Source: Panopea generosa (Eukaryota; Mollusca; Bivalvia; Adapedonta; Hiatellidae). From it: DNA of 64,000 nt. The stretch spans positions 22,429,103-22,493,102 of the forward strand of contig CM055908.1 in the NCBI GenBank assembly GCA_029582155.1, written 5' to 3'. Under the pieces are notes generated by a model, which saw only the letters and a list, made by a program, of their open reading frames with translations, was not told where the DNA came from and did no database searches. Below are positions 36,038 to 49,411 of the stretch, in pieces. The number at the start of each line of letters is the position of its first letter. Position 1 is the first letter of the stretch. A program made the translations under genes and the position numbers.

Positions 36038-37990
36038 TTAAATAATCCCATATAGTTTTGATCTAAAAGCAGGAAAACGGTGGATATAGAAAAATACCAT
36101 ATAAACGAGGTCTAACAAATGTCGATCATCTAAATTGATCGATAACAAGGGACATAAATCTGATCTATTGATCTATTTGGCTGATTAAAAAAAGTGCCAT
36201 TCTGACAAAAATTGATGGGTTTTGACTGGTTCAAGAAAGGAAATGATATTTTATGGACATAACAGTTGATACTTAGTTTAATCAGACAAAAATGAAAGAG
36301 CAGGAGTGTACACAAGGGACATGTGGACGGCCGGCGTTTAGATTTATTTTAATCATGAAGGAACAAGTTAAAATAGTAAACGAAATGTTTCACTAATTAC
36401 ACTAGAATAGGATTATGCAAAATAAACCATCTGGAACAATGACGAACAGTTTGTTCTTATTACAAAGCGACCCTGCGTTGTAAAGCATCCGCCTGCTTTG
36501 TACTGTTGTTTTTTTTATAATTCTTTGTGGAATGGCCGACGTTTTGCGTAACTTTCCGCGTGCGTAAACTATATTTACAGGTCTACACTCGGAAAGCACT
36601 TATATAAAAAAGGACTTGTCTGGTTGATAATATGACAGAAGAAGATCGCTAGATGAAACCATGTGGTCACTTTTGTGACCCCTTCAGAAATGCTCACAAA
36701 TTCATTAAATGACTAATTGAGCTTAACTTCCATCAACTATAGGATTATTTACCTAATCATCCGATGACATTCTCCGATTTTTGAAAAAATGTTTTAATAA
36801 AACGCATTTCAATATTTAACATTTACCGTAAAAATCCTCAAATCGGCTCCTCCGCCTATGAAACAGGATATTCCCTGCCTTAAAACGTCGATGTTGTATT
36901 ACAACGCGGGCTGTGCGATTGTTAGGCGTGACAGCGCTGGTTGCATGTACCGAGAACTTTTTTATAGTCGCCACACAGCACATACAAAACAAAGTATTAT
37001 CTTATCACAAAACACGCCACAGCGTACACTGCCTTCTCATGAACGTTTGAGCAGAACACCAAGTGTATATAAAGCCTATTATATTTTTCACATATGCATT
37101 AATTATTTATTGAAATGATATTATTGATCTTCCCTCGGCTTGACATAAGTTGTCTAGACGTTATCAAGACGTCAACTTTCCAACACCTCAAATGTAGTCG
37201 ACCAAATAGTGAATATCTCGGTAGCACAATACCATATTTGGGAAATATTTAGATTATTTTCAAAGAGTGTAACTTGTCACGTAGTGTAACAACAACAGCG
37301 TGTTGTGGTGCAAGCTAACCACCTGTTCTTATCCATTTTTTCAAAATGACAAAAAGAAGTTAACTGAGTTAGAAGCTAACTTTCGGCGTAGAATAAAATT
37401 CCAGGCTGTTTCGTTGAATGTCTCGACGTCTTTTAAATGCACAGTTTTGGTCATTTTGACATATTCTAATTGTTTTTTATTAAAATATATATTTTAATAT
37501 ATAAGACATTTTGGCTGTACAAAATGTGTAAACGTTTTTATTTTGTCTTTTTTTTTTGTCTTTTTAAAAATACTTTTTAAAAAAAAGCTAAAACAATATA
37601 TCATTTTTGCAACCACCTTGGATTTCGGCCTTTTAAACTGCTATACCGTCCTAAAATGTTATACTCTGATCTGCATCGGGTGCCAGGTGACCACAAAAAT
37701 GGCGTTATATATTGTTGTGTAGGGCTACATGAAAATGTGCACGTAAGCCAAATGTTGACTCCAGACTAAATGTCGACATCGTGTCAATTGTGCCATACTT
37801 TTAGATAAAGCTGTACTGTTTACGTTCCGTTTCCTTATTCAAACCTCAAGGTTAAACAGATAGGAGTGCTCTTTGTGGTATAAATACCGTTTGCTAAGCA
37901 GGTCTTGTAGGTCTTGATTAAGTGAAACATTAGTGTAACATTAATACACATACTAATAACTTGTCACCAAGGCGATTGTATTCTATAAAA
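36038..37990. other. Start of unit B and upstream region of C1q copy B
   Basis: Aligns with 4746-5734 plus 7762-8175 plus 9755-10274 of unit A, giving the empty sites for both unit A insertions. No conserved coding frame. Confidence 0.6.
37879..37886 (+). promoter_or_regulatory. TATA box of C1q copy B
   Basis: A TATAAATA motif 105 nt upstream of the start codon, a spacing that would give a 5' UTR of roughly 75-80 nt if transcription starts about 30 nt downstream. No mapped start site is available. Confidence 0.55.
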
Positions 37991-38077
37991 ATGATTGCGA
38001 TATTAGTTATCTTGGTACAATTGTTAGAAGCAGCGTCTTCTTCCAGTTCTCCCGCAGTTCTACAAAATAACACACAG
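37991..38077 (+). CDS. C1q copy B exon 1 (signal peptide)
   Basis: This 87-nt exon encodes 29 aa identical to copy A exon 1 and ends at CAG|gtacta in phase 0. It lies about 105 nt downstream of a TATAAATA motif. Confidence 0.89.
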
Positions 38078-41000
38078 GTACTAATTTAGAATATAGTTTT
38101 ATCTTGTCTTATTTGTTGTATTATATTTTATATTTGTTGAATACATTATTAATTTGATTATCGACCGGAGTACACCAGTTCGCACACATTACTAACGAGT
38201 AACCAATGCAAATTCGGCTCACAAAATGTGATACGATGCTGAATTTTCTTTTTGGTGTTGTTTTAACCATGGCAATATTAAACGAACATGTTAGAAAATA
38301 AAAGGTGCCCTTTTCCGGTTATGAATTTTCCGGCTATCTTTATAAGAGCGATGTGTTTTTTTAATTTCAATTATTTTATTCAAATATGTTTTTGAATGCA
38401 CAACTTTTTTACCACTTATTATAATAAAATTGATCACTGCATTTTGTAAACCTTTCCTTTTTACACCAAAAGTAACACATAAAATATATGTTAATAAATT
38501 TGAGTTCAGACCAAAATTTGTTGAGTATTTTAACATTCCCAAACATAAGATTTATCTTTTCGATATAACTATTGTACAAATCATACAAATTTGACTGCTA
38601 AGTTGCATTTTAAGAGATAATTATTTATAGGTATAATCCGCATAATATATTTGTATTGGAATTGGCGCAGCTTTGTATCACTAGTTGAGTTAGATAAATT
38701 TCCAATCTAACTGGGGATTATTGAAAAACTGTTCCAATTTTTTCAGGCTAGGCTAATCTTTTTTATCTTTCTTTAATTGAAAATCATGTAGAAATTGTTT
38801 TTTTATTTTTATTTAAGTAATGTATTTAGTAAGGTTTCTTTTCTATGGACATTTATATTTTCTGATTAAAGTTGTGTTTTCCATTCTTTGGGAATTATCA
38901 AAATTAAAGGTACATAAAACATAAAAGAATGCTCCGACAATTCATATAATTCAATAAAAAAGTAGGCGAGGTTATAAAACTCATGTTTCCTATAATCATA
39001 AAAAATGTTCAATATATTGTATTCCTATATCATACCAAGTTTTATTAAACATTGTCTTGTTACCTACTTTTATTTTTGAATTATTCCAAATATTTTTGAT
39101 TGGATCAAGTAGTTTAAACCATGATAGTAAAATATCTTGAAAAAAAAAGCCTTTCTTCGGAAATAGTTGATGAAGATCTCTAATAATGAGGTTAATTTCG
39201 AAAAATGTTTTCCCGAATTTGTCAAGTTTGTTTATATAAAAAACTTTCCATAGCCCATTATTAGACGTATCGAAAAGTCTTTTTATCCAGTTTGATTTTA
39301 ACTATTTAAGAAAGTTAATAATATCAATCATTTTAAGGCCACCATTTTCAAAATTTTGATTTATTGTTTTACGTTCGATTGTATCAGGTTTTTTTATCCC
39401 ATAAAAATTTGCACATACTAATATTTATTAATTTTAATTGAACTTCTGGTGGATTTGGTAAAACAGTAAGAGGATAAATAAACTTTGGTGAAGCAAAACT
39501 CTTAATTACTGTAATTTTCCCAAGAAGGAATAATTTCCTGTGCTGCCATTGTATTAAACAGTTACAAAACGATTCTATTTTAGGAATTAAATTAGTTTTA
39601 AAAGTATTTAAATTGTTATTTTCATTGTGAATTACAATTCCTAGTGTTTTTGCTGAATCGGAACTCCAAATAAACATTTTATCTTTACATAAAATTATGT
39701 TAGACATTTTCAGTAGACCCGCTCGTAAAACTGTACATTTTCCTGTGTTTAATTTAAGACCAGAAATAGAGATATCATTTTCTAAAACAGATATGATTGT
39801 TGTGAATGATTTTTTAGAACCATCAATTTCAAAGGTTGCGTCGTCTGCAAATAAAGTATTTTTAAGTTCATGATTTTATATGTTATACCCTTGATATCTT
39901 CGTTTTGGGTTATTACATATGATGAATTAATAGGGTGACAATGGGCAGCCTTGACATACTCCTCTTTTAAAGGGAAACAATCGGAAATATGTCAATTATT
40001 AATAGTGCAACTTTTCGAATCAGAATAAAATAGTTTAATCCAAATAATAATTGAATCTCCAAATTTAAACAACAAAACATGCACTCATGATCTAAGCAAG
40101 CAAATACTTTCTCAAAATCGAAGAAAAATAGAAGAGATGGCAAATTATCTTCATCTATAAAATTTAAAACTTCATATAATAATCTAATATTTCCTCCTAT
40201 ATTTCGACCTTTAATTAAGCTGGTATGTGCTTGACTTATGGTAGTATTTAAATATGGTTTTAATCTGTTAGCAACAGCTTTTGTAGCGCTATTGTAAACT
40301 ACATTTAATAGGCTTATTGGTCTCCAATTGTCTAGATTGTTAATATCTCTTCTTGGTTTTGGAACAAGAGTTATGACACTTTGTTTTTGTATCTGTGTCA
40401 TTTCTCCTGTTTGCATTGAGTAGCTTGAAGAATTATTCATGTATAGTTTAATATCGTTCGAGAAAAGTTTATAGAATTCCGTGATAATACTGTCAGAACC
40501 AGGACTTTTAATGTTTTACATATCTCTTAAACCAATTAACCATTCATATTCAGATATTATTGAGTATCACAACATTAGTCTTCTTTGCTGTGTGGTGGCC
40601 GTAAAAGTCGGCTCGTACTTCGATTTAGTGTTGTTATTATTTCTAATTCCTTGGAATATGTAATAGAATTTATTAAATATTGCTCTAAATTGTAGAAAAT
40701 AAGCCTGTGCTAGAGTGCGTGGGAGTGTTATGAGTCTTAATAAAATGAAGTTTGCCATTTTCTTTTCTTTGTTGCATTTTGTGCTTCCAAAGGTTTCTTT
40801 TTTATCAGATATTTTTTACTTTAGAAAGTGCTTGTGCTACAGTATTCACAAGACGATATATACCATTTCTAATTAAGTCAAGGGCCATACCTGATTTGTT
40901 TTATCCGATATGGCTTGATTTTGAATTGATCCTTGCTTTGACTAATTTAAATTCTTTTATAACGTTTCATCAATATCATGGAAAAAATCTGATGCTAAGT

Positions 41001-43303
41001 GTTAACAGGAATATGCCCTACTGCAACCGAAAAGTATTTGATTTAGTTAATAGAAATTAATTTTTTATAAATAACTCAATAATATGAGTGTATCTTTCAC
41101 ATTTGTCAACATATTACAAAATATGTAAGGATCTGTGTTGAGGTAAATACCAATTTTACCGATTATGTTGATAGAGCATAAAAGAATGGGAATTTAATTT
41201 ATTTCAATTAAAAGTACATTTACTCAATCCAATGTCTGAATAACAAGCTTTCATACAGTATGTAGGAAGTTTGAAATAACTGTTTGCATCAAATAAGTTA
41301 ATAAATATCAAAAATTGGAGGTTTGAATAATCTGGCGAATACTTGAGGTATCATACAAACACAGATTTCACTGTTATCTAATTATTACATACTTTATTGA
41401 AAGTTAAGCACAAATGTATCTGTGCATATACTATTACAATGTGTAACTCGTGTGGCAAAATCATACTGCTTATTTTTCTATTATTTACACCCCGTAATTT
41501 AAAATATTGATTGATTGGAACTTTATATTTTGATCTTTGTTGGAATACTATACTTTCTTTCTATACCTGATAGGATTTTGTCTGGGAGATAAGATTGAAG
41601 AAATTATATTTTATCTGCTAGGTTTTGTTGTATGCGGTCAGCACAGCCAGACATTTATATTGCGCGGACAGTGGCATAAAAATAGATTCCAGTATACTTT
41701 ATCCAGCTAATATAAAACATATTAAATTGATCAAATTTTAGTGTATTTCACCTAGAATTATATTGTTATGAAGTATTAAATGGAATATCAGTAGGAACGC
41801 CAAGGTCCTGCGTAGGAATATCATTAAACTTGATCACAAACACAATTGTCGACGTATTTTGGATATATTGATGGGTTATATCTTCTATATTGCACATTCA
41901 TGTACTATATATCTACAGTGTGGTGCTTATTGGTGCATGTTAAATAATGTGTAACTGGTAGTATGGTATGACACTCTTTTGTAAGATAGCTGTCCAATAT
42001 TAATGTTACTTACCAATGTCAGGAAATATAGTCAATACGTTTCATCAATAGACGAGTCGTCAATGACATTGCTTATCAAACAAAATCGTCTTTAAACTTC
42101 TCTTATAATGAAAATGTCTGTGCAAACACATCGCGATGATCTATTCCAATTGCAGTTTTCTTAGATGTATAATAATTATACTGAAAATTATTACAGCCAT
42201 TGAAACACATATTAACTGGTAGATATGCGCTCTCGCAAGATATATGGAAGCGTATTCTTTTCAACAGTGCATTATGCTATTTCCATATATTTCAAAAAAA
42301 AATCCTCAAAAGAGATAGTTCTCATATTGTAATGTTTGAGTGAATTGAGTGTAACACCGTGTTATATTTCTGTAATTTGTTTTTATTACTTTAAAGGCAT
42401 CCGACAATACGAGGCTAGCGGTTGTTGAAAATCAGCTGCAGTTAGTACTTGCTCAACTTCATGATTTACAAACAATGAAACAGGAAGTCTGCAAGTGTGA
42501 CACGGAGCGTGACGTCAAAAGGACAGGTAATTTTAATTTAAATATGTGTAGCACTGTAAGTAGTTGTAAATGTTGTTGCTTTACTTTCTTATAACGTTCA
42601 CATCTTTATTGTGATAATATTGTTAAAACGTTTGTGAAATATATAGGATGGATAAGAGTTTAAGAGATTGCTCCGTAAAAAGTAATTCCAGTTACTAAAT
42701 AATAAATAATTCGTAAAAACAGGTTGAGAAATTATAAGCAAAAACTAAATCGACCCGATGACCTATCAAAAATCGCTGAGCTTATTTTGCAATCGATGTT
42801 AAATAAATTGGTATAACTTAAACTGCTGTTGTTTTTTGTTGTTGTTTTTTAAGTTGGGGGTGGTTATATTTTACCAAATGACTCAAAAAAAGTTTTTGAT
42901 TCATTTATGATTTGATATATTGCCGATTTAACACGAATTGTTGCAGATTTTCAAAAGTGAAAGTTTCATCTACCACTAAAGATATTACTCTCCTGATGCC
43001 TAATATAAATATATGCCAAAACCGGAGCGGAACGCTACGTCGATATCTAAGTGTATCTAAAAGAAGAAAGTTAAAGTGAAGATAAAGTGACTTCGAACCC
43101 AGGAGTCGCAGGTTCGATTCCCCCGCACCTCCATCTAAAAGTACTTATCAGTCTTTCGGATGAGATATTTAAAAAAAGAAATCCCATGTATCGGTGCTTT
43201 CGCCGGGCATATAAAAAACACGGGGATACACCAGGATAAAGTTATGGTAGGGAAGAATATTGGGACAAATTATGATAGAAGACAGAGAAAGAAAGATAGG
43301 TCG

Positions 43304-43350
<47 letters not shown>

Positions 43351-43464
43351 AAGTTTGAAAATATAGAAGACCGGAACTGTGAGAAAAGACAATGATAAAA
43401 GAGAGGAGAAAATGGAGTGATGGATAGTGGGATAGTAGAGAAATAGAAATAAGATATGATCAAG

Positions 43465-43508
<44 letters not shown>

Positions 43509-45896
43509 TAAGAAACGTAGGAGGAGAGATATTATGACAAGAATAAAGTAAGAAGAGAATAAAGGGTGCATGGATCCGCCCGATACAAAAACATGTAGGG
43601 AATTAAGAACGTATATCGCAAATCTAAAGTAGGACAAAATCCCTCCTTATTAAATCTTGATACTGTATTAGCAAGGAATGCTCGTGTTCTTTTTCATATT
43701 TCTAAATATCAAAATTCGATTTAAAATGTATTAGTTTAACTTCGCGGAACAACTATTTCCACAAAAAAAAATCCGCCTTATTACATATTACGCCGTATAC
43801 ATGTTACAATTCACAAGCAGGTGGCAATATTATGTCTTATGTAATAATAAAGTGTGTTAAGTTTGTGTTGAACATCGCTCTTTGAACTGGTTATTTAGGC
43901 GAGTATCTATTACAATAATTATTGTTGTTGTTTTTATAAAGCTTTTATTTCAACTAGACAACTTCAGAGACATCAATTTAGGCACAAACGATATCCTGTC
44001 CTCTGACAGGAAGCATGTGCGAAAATGGCACCTTGTTATCATAACAAAAATACTCAACCGCGATAAGGAGTTCTAAAGTCACAACCCCCAGTTGTTATGA
44101 CCATAATTAATACGCGTTGTCTACGGTATGGAAATAATTGATTGCTGTAAACATTATTACATGCAACTTTATTTTGATAAGAATTGTTCTGGTGTCAGAA
44201 TATTTAAATAAAAGGAAGTTTTATAGTGTACAAAATAAAATTATCTTGTAAATAGGTGAGTGAGTGGGTGAATGAATGAATGAATGAATGAATGAAAATA
44301 TGTAACGGTATGCTGTAACGAATATGAAGTATTTAACTGATTAATATTAATATATAGTGATTGATATTATAAGCGCCGCGGCCAATTCTCGTTTCCGTGA
44401 CCCGTGATTAGCAATTGCACATTGTCTTAATTTAATACTTATTTTTATTAATTTGTTCGCATTTAGAAAATACTAACTTTACTTTTGTTGGGGTAAGAAC
44501 ATGACCCACAGATTGTCAATGTTTCAAGAACTTATTTATTTGTGTAGTATATATTCTTGATTATAGATGAAGCCTATTTTGTAATTTACATAAATGCTAT
44601 GTTGTTCATCATGTTTTTATATCTATGTTATTCAATATTTAATATTTTTTATATTACTAAAGTTAATAACGCTGTTTTTCTTTTATTTTTATACTTTAAT
44701 TACCTAATTATAAGTTTATCATCCATGTTGTTTAATCAGCGATTTCAATAGCTATTACAATACTGTATTAAATGGTTGTTGGTACTTTACGCTGTTTTAC
44801 GAATGAATGCCCGTGGATAAATGCTTAATTCTCGGTAGTTATGCCAGTTTCTATGCACATGTTAACATCACACGATCGGGTAATAGTTCAGCTTTCGATC
44901 GGTGTATGTTTCACTAAAATAACAGTTATTAATTTAGAAAATTTCGTCTCTCATTGCTACTTCAAGTGGGACATTCATCAGTTGTTTGCGCAGATGGGTG
45001 TGCTTGAGTACTGGATAACCATCGAGAATTCTCAGGAAAGCGTGATTAGATTACTTGATCGTCTGTTCGACCTAAACCTCTCGTATGATGTTCATGAATC
45101 TTGAATCAAGTGCTCTTCTCGCTGAGACGATGTGCAGAGCCCTCATTTCATTCATGTCAGATCATGGTTATGGTCACATTTAGGCCATTTTATGTCCGCT
45201 CTATATCTCTAAAACCTCTTGAAGGAGTTTCGTGAAATTTCAATCAAATTTTGATCTCATCAAGACAAACCTTTCTTCTGAAAACTTTATTGGTTGTCCT
45301 TCAAACTGCCAATAACTTACTTCACATTATGTCACAGTTCAATTACTCCAGAATTAACACTGCTTCACTTTGTGCAACCAGTGTCCCAAAATTCGACAAG
45401 GGATAAAGTTGACGATCTGGCTTCCTTGTCATTTGTACTTAAATATATCATTCAATTACTATTTATATCTTTTTCAGAAACTCGTTCAGGACCAAGTAAT
45501 GTTGGGTTTAGTGCTCAAGTACAAGACACTATGGACAATATACGTATAGGAACAATCGTCAAATACAAGCAAATCGTATACAACTCTGGCACCGCCTATG
45601 ACCCTAATACAGGAATCTTTACATGTCCTACCAGTGGTGTTTATATGTTTTCAATTTTCGTTTTAGCTGATCACCAAAAAAAATTAGTTGTCAAGTTAGT
45701 AATCAATGGCAGTGACCAAATATATGCAGTATCCGAGTCTGTCATGCAGGGTGACACTGCCTTAAATGGTAACATTGCTATACAACATGTGACGCAGGGA
45801 CAACGAGTCTGGGTTGAAACCTATGAAGTCGATTATACAACCATTTATCAAAGTTTTTCAACATTTTCTGGGGTTCTCATTCGACAATTAGAGTAG
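37991..45896 (+). CDS. C1q domain-containing secreted protein, copy B (3 exons)
   Basis: Coding exons are 37991-38077, 42397-42526 and 45478-45896, with the same lengths (87, 130 and 419 nt) and phases as copy A, giving 211 aa. The architecture is the same: signal peptide (residues 1-15), Ser run, coiled coil with Cys-Lys-Cys (30-72) and C1q domain (about 79-210). Here the consensus reads G-I-F-T-C-P (118-123), as expected for the family. This makes B the likelier fully functional member. The upstream TATAAATA is also intact. Introns are 4319 and 2951 nt. The gene is the duplicate of copy A inside unit B. Role inferred from family: secreted soluble pattern recognition in molluscan immunity; ligand unknown. 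Confidence 0.92.
38078..42396 (+). other. Intron 1 of C1q copy B
   Basis: 4319 nt, containing the reverse Tx1/L1 relic and otherwise AT-rich DNA. Confidence 0.8.
38870..41080 (-). mobile_element. Tx1/L1-like LINE relic in intron 1 of C1q copy B
   Basis: Duplicate of the relic at 11190-13410. Frames 40440-39967 (NWRPISLLNVVYN, FFDFEKVFACLD) and 39707-39384 (SAKTLGIVIH, WQHRKLFLLGKITVIKSFA) carry L1-type reverse transcriptase and post-palm signatures. Slightly longer pieces stay open here than in unit A. Confidence 0.82.
42397..42526 (+). CDS. C1q copy B exon 2 (coiled coil)
   Basis: A 130-nt exon between aaag and gtaatt. It encodes the heptad-patterned segment and the Cys-Lys-Cys motif and ends in phase 1. 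Confidence 0.88.
43098..43215 (+). repeat. SINE fragment with tRNA-like B box, unit B
   Basis: Counterpart of 15410-15550, with the same gcaggttcgattcccccgca core. Confidence 0.65.
43307..43348. repeat. (GA)n microsatellite, unit B specific expansion
   Basis: About 21 GA units where unit A has short interrupted GA runs (about 15620-15645). Confidence 0.93.
43470..43505. repeat. (GA)n microsatellite
   Basis: Counterpart of the array at 15777-15822, slightly shorter. Confidence 0.93.
44269..44296. repeat. (TGAA)n microsatellite, short allele
   Basis: About seven units, against about 22 in unit A. Confidence 0.93.
44944..45075 (+). repeat. Headless SINE body, unit B
   Basis: Matches the body of 17629-17935 (ctctcattgctacttcaa, gcagatgggtgtgcttgagt). 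The tRNA-like head and the AAAC tail are missing. Confidence 0.75.
45478..45896 (+). CDS. C1q copy B exon 3 (C1q domain)
   Basis: A 419-nt exon after ttttcag. The split codon gives Glu73, then TRSGPSNVGFSAQV and the complete C1q fold to the final QLE and stop. All landmark consensus residues noted for the domain (Gly118, Phe120, Cys122, Pro123, Gly126, Tyr128) are present. Confidence 0.92.
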
Positions 45897-46230
45897 ACGT
45901 TGAATGATATATATCGATGACAACTATCTGAGATATACGATAATTCAAGTAGCAAAATTAATGATATTGTACAAACTTATTCCGACCATAGACATAGAAT
46001 AGTAATTATCACGTTTAACAGTACAAAAAAATCAAGTCACTTAATTAATTAATGCTTAGATGTTTTTGTTCATATATAAAATGATAATTGGTTTACAACA
46101 GTGCATGAATTCATTATAGTAAGTCTCTTTTGTCTATATTTTCTCTTTCTTCTATGATTTTATTTTGATCTTAAATCCTCCTTGAAAAAACATTTTGTGA
46201 TGCATAAATGTATTATAAATATGTATTATA

Positions 46231-47180
46231 CGAGGGGTGTTACGTAAATAATGGAATCGGTATTGTGACTAGACTATAATCATTTGTTTTTATATTTTTG
46301 TGTGATTTCCCTTTTAGCTGAAACGCAATCGCGCAATCCAATTTTGAAAAACATGTTTTGTACTCTTGAACAGGTATATCCTTAAGACATTGGTGAATAT
46401 CAGATCCTATGGCATTTCGCGAGTTACATAATTTCTTATCTTCCTATGCAATTGTTCTGTTGTCTTGGGAACAGACAAAGTCACAGGGGATCAAGTCTGG
46501 CGATTACGGAGGTAATGGAGAACGCTGACCTTCTCTCACTGTAAACATTCAGTTACAAAACGGACTTTGTGGGCTGGCAATATAAAAACGTCCTTTGACA
46601 GTTCTCCAATTTGGCATCGCCTGTCTGTATAGCAGGACCGTTGCAAGTAAAAATAATGCATACAGAACCTTCTTAACAGATCGCAATAGTTTGGGAATAC
46701 ATGGGCGTCTCGCATTTTTCGTGACCCACATTCTGTTAGATGTTTTTCATTTTGGCTCACCTGTAACTTAACTCTCATTGAAGTCTTTGGATATATTTTC
46801 AGAAGTTTTTCGCAATAACAATTATGGACTGCTTTTGTTCGTGTCAACAAATGCGGTATTCATCATGCATTTATAACTTTTATATGTTTTTTTAAAAATT
46901 AGACGAATTCGTATTAACGACAAGTTTGTCATCCGAGCTAAGTCTCTTAATGTGCTTCGAGCATCAGTTTTCAGGCTTTCACGGATTGTATTGATGTTTT
47001 CTTTGGTTGTTGACGTTATCGGACGACCTGGTCGAGCAGCATCTTTCAACTCTCTCCTTCAAGTAGTACAATACGATCTTTTATGCCTCCTCGTAAACGC
47101 CACACACCTCTCGGTTAATGTTTTTCAACCCATGTAATTACCTACCACGAATAAATTTCAATTACATTTTCAGCTTTTTG
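46231..47180 (-). mobile_element. Mariner transposon relic, unit B
   Basis: It begins after a TA with cgaggggtgttacg, a mariner-type terminal repeat. Frames 47049-46822 (GRPITSTTKENINTIRE, DLARMTNLSLIRI helix-turn-helix), 46850-46536 and 46731-46549 (MWVTKNARRPCIPKLLRSVKK) are pieces of the transposase in different frames. The opposite terminal repeat is not found; a SINE abuts at 47187. Confidence 0.82.
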
Positions 47181-47186
47181 CCAAAG

Positions 47187-47427
47187 GGTCCTCCGTGGCC
47201 GAGTGGTCTAAGGCGCCGTCTCAAGATCACTTACCTCTCACCGCTTAGGTCGTAGGTTCAAGTCCCGTTTGTTCAAAAAACTTTATGTGAGAAAGTTTCA
47301 AGTGCCTTGCGGAAGGACGGTGGTTCTATTCAGTCTGAGGTCTTCCTCCACCAGTTAAACTGGATATGCCATGTATAACCTGAAATGTGTTGAAAATGGC
47401 GTTAAACTCTATTCATATATTCATTAC
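47187..47427 (+). repeat. Leu-tRNA-derived SINE, unit B
   Basis: ggccgagtggtctaaggcgc (intact Leu-type A box) and a ggttcaagtcc B box, with a body as at 19821-20060. The head is better preserved than in unit A. Confidence 0.84.
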
Positions 47428-48210
47428 ACTAAGGTCAGTGAATGTTTTACACAGAGTTTTACCTGAAACACGCACCAGTGATCACTCTAGCGATACGAAG
47501 TTGTTTCATTAATATAGTGCATGATTTTCAACAAAATTTTCGTCCCATTAGAGCAATAAGGTACCAAGTGTATATGAAATAAGAAGGCACTTGGTAACTT
47601 TTAGCATCAATGTGGCGAAATAATACAGCAGTCGCATTATTTACGGAACATCCCTTGTATCATTCTGTCACTTTGATATCATTTGTTCATTTATTGAATG
47701 TATGTATTATGTTTATGCATTGTAAAGGTATTAAATAAAAAACTGATGGTATAGAAAAATATATGGCGTGTTATTCATTCTTGCTTTCAATCTAACAACC
47801 ATATTGTTACGTGCTCGGGTAACGTGTCTCGTACAACATTCGGGTCTATGCCGTCGGGTCAACACTCAGAGAGAATGTAAATAAAACTGACTCCACGAAT
47901 AAGTAACTAAGTAGTATGGAACTTAAAATTAAGTATTAGCTAGGCAGGTTAAACTATGACACAAACAATAATCTAAGTTTTACTCTTTTACTTTCGTGAG
48001 TAAAATAACATAATGTAACATTTAATAGAATTTCGAAGTAGCAATGATTAATACAGATTTAGATTATATTGCGTCCAGTTGTCTCATACAATAAATCAAT
48101 AAATTATCAACTGAGTCTGAATATTACTTTAAAAAAAGTACCAAAATTGCTGCTTAAAATGTGTAATAGATAACTTCACTTTAAAATGTATACTTAGTTA
48201 CTTTCTAAAT

Positions 48211-48212
<2 letters not shown>

Positions 48213-48280
<68 letters not shown>
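48213..48280. repeat. (GATA)n microsatellite
   Basis: 17 perfect GATA units at the position where unit A has (AAAT)n. Confidence 0.96.
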
Positions 48281-48281
<1 letters not shown>

Positions 48282-48624
48282 AACAACAGAAAAATGGCAA
48301 TGAGTACCTAAGAAAGTGAAAATCGGAGTCCTCAACTAAAGGTGTGCACTCCTTATATACGCACACCGAAACTATTGGTGCGGCGTTCCAACGACTTTGT
48401 GCACTAGAAAGAGCACCAAATATACTGCATACTTTAACGTTAAAAAGCACACATTTTGCATTGTGCGCAAAGAGCGCACGATCGTAACCAAAGTAAGCGC
48501 ACCAAGTGCACCAACTTTAATGTGCGCTCAAACCGCGCGTAACTGATCGATCAAATTTAAAGATTAAAACACTAAATTGACTTAAGTATTATCGAAATTT
48601 GCTACAAGTCAATACAAAAATATT

Positions 48625-48835
48625 TATTCAATATAATTCTTACATTTAAATAAGAATCTTCAGTCCTGCAAACTTTAATGTTCAATAAATATACAACGAT
48701 GCTGACTTCTGAAGTTGATTCCATTTTATCTAGCCATGTAACAAATAGTTATTCAATATGATTCTTACATTTAAATAAGAATATTCACTCCTACAAACTT
48801 TAATTTTCAATATACATACAACTATGCTGTTAAAA
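48625..48835. repeat. 125-bp tandem repeat, reduced copy number
   Basis: About 1.6 units of the repeat found at 21315-21600. Confidence 0.75.
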
Positions 48836-49411
48836 GATTAAGTTATTCACTATTAGGTAAATGATTACTTGGCATGAAATGTGAAACAAGACAAAACATT
48901 TAAAATAGCGTAGATTATTAATTCTTTGAATAGATGTCTGATAAATTATGAACTGTCAAAATAAGGGGCATTACAGTATTGAAGAAATTTGTGCGGTATA
49001 TTTTAAATAAATGGATCTCCTAACGATACAATGCACAACTGAAATTGGTTAAGCATGTCTTTTCATATGAATATTTTACATTATCAATAAGTTAAAAAAC
49101 TGATCTCGTGTATTTTGATATTTGCCAATAATTAGTGGAACTTTTTTCCTTTTAATTTTTTGCATTCTCAGGCTAATTGGCTTTTGTCCCTTTATAACTT
49201 TATAAAGAACAGCGTTTTCTGAGATGTTTATTGTTAAAAAATTATTTCTCTTTAAATTGCACAACTGCATATATAACTTTAAAAACAAATACATGCCTCA
49301 AAGAATGATTCATTAGGTATGGACTCGTCATAGACTCGATTGTCTGGAATCTTTATGATGTTGTTGTTGTTGTATAACGTGTTTTCAAAACTATTTTCAT
49401 TCATATCCCGA

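Larger units (their letters stand above)
42527..45477 (+). other. Intron 2 of C1q copy B
   Basis: 2951 nt, with two (GA)n arrays (43307-43348, 43470-43505), a short (TGAA)n array (44269-44296), a SINE piece near 43098-43215 and the body of a SINE without its head (44944-45075). Confidence 0.8.
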
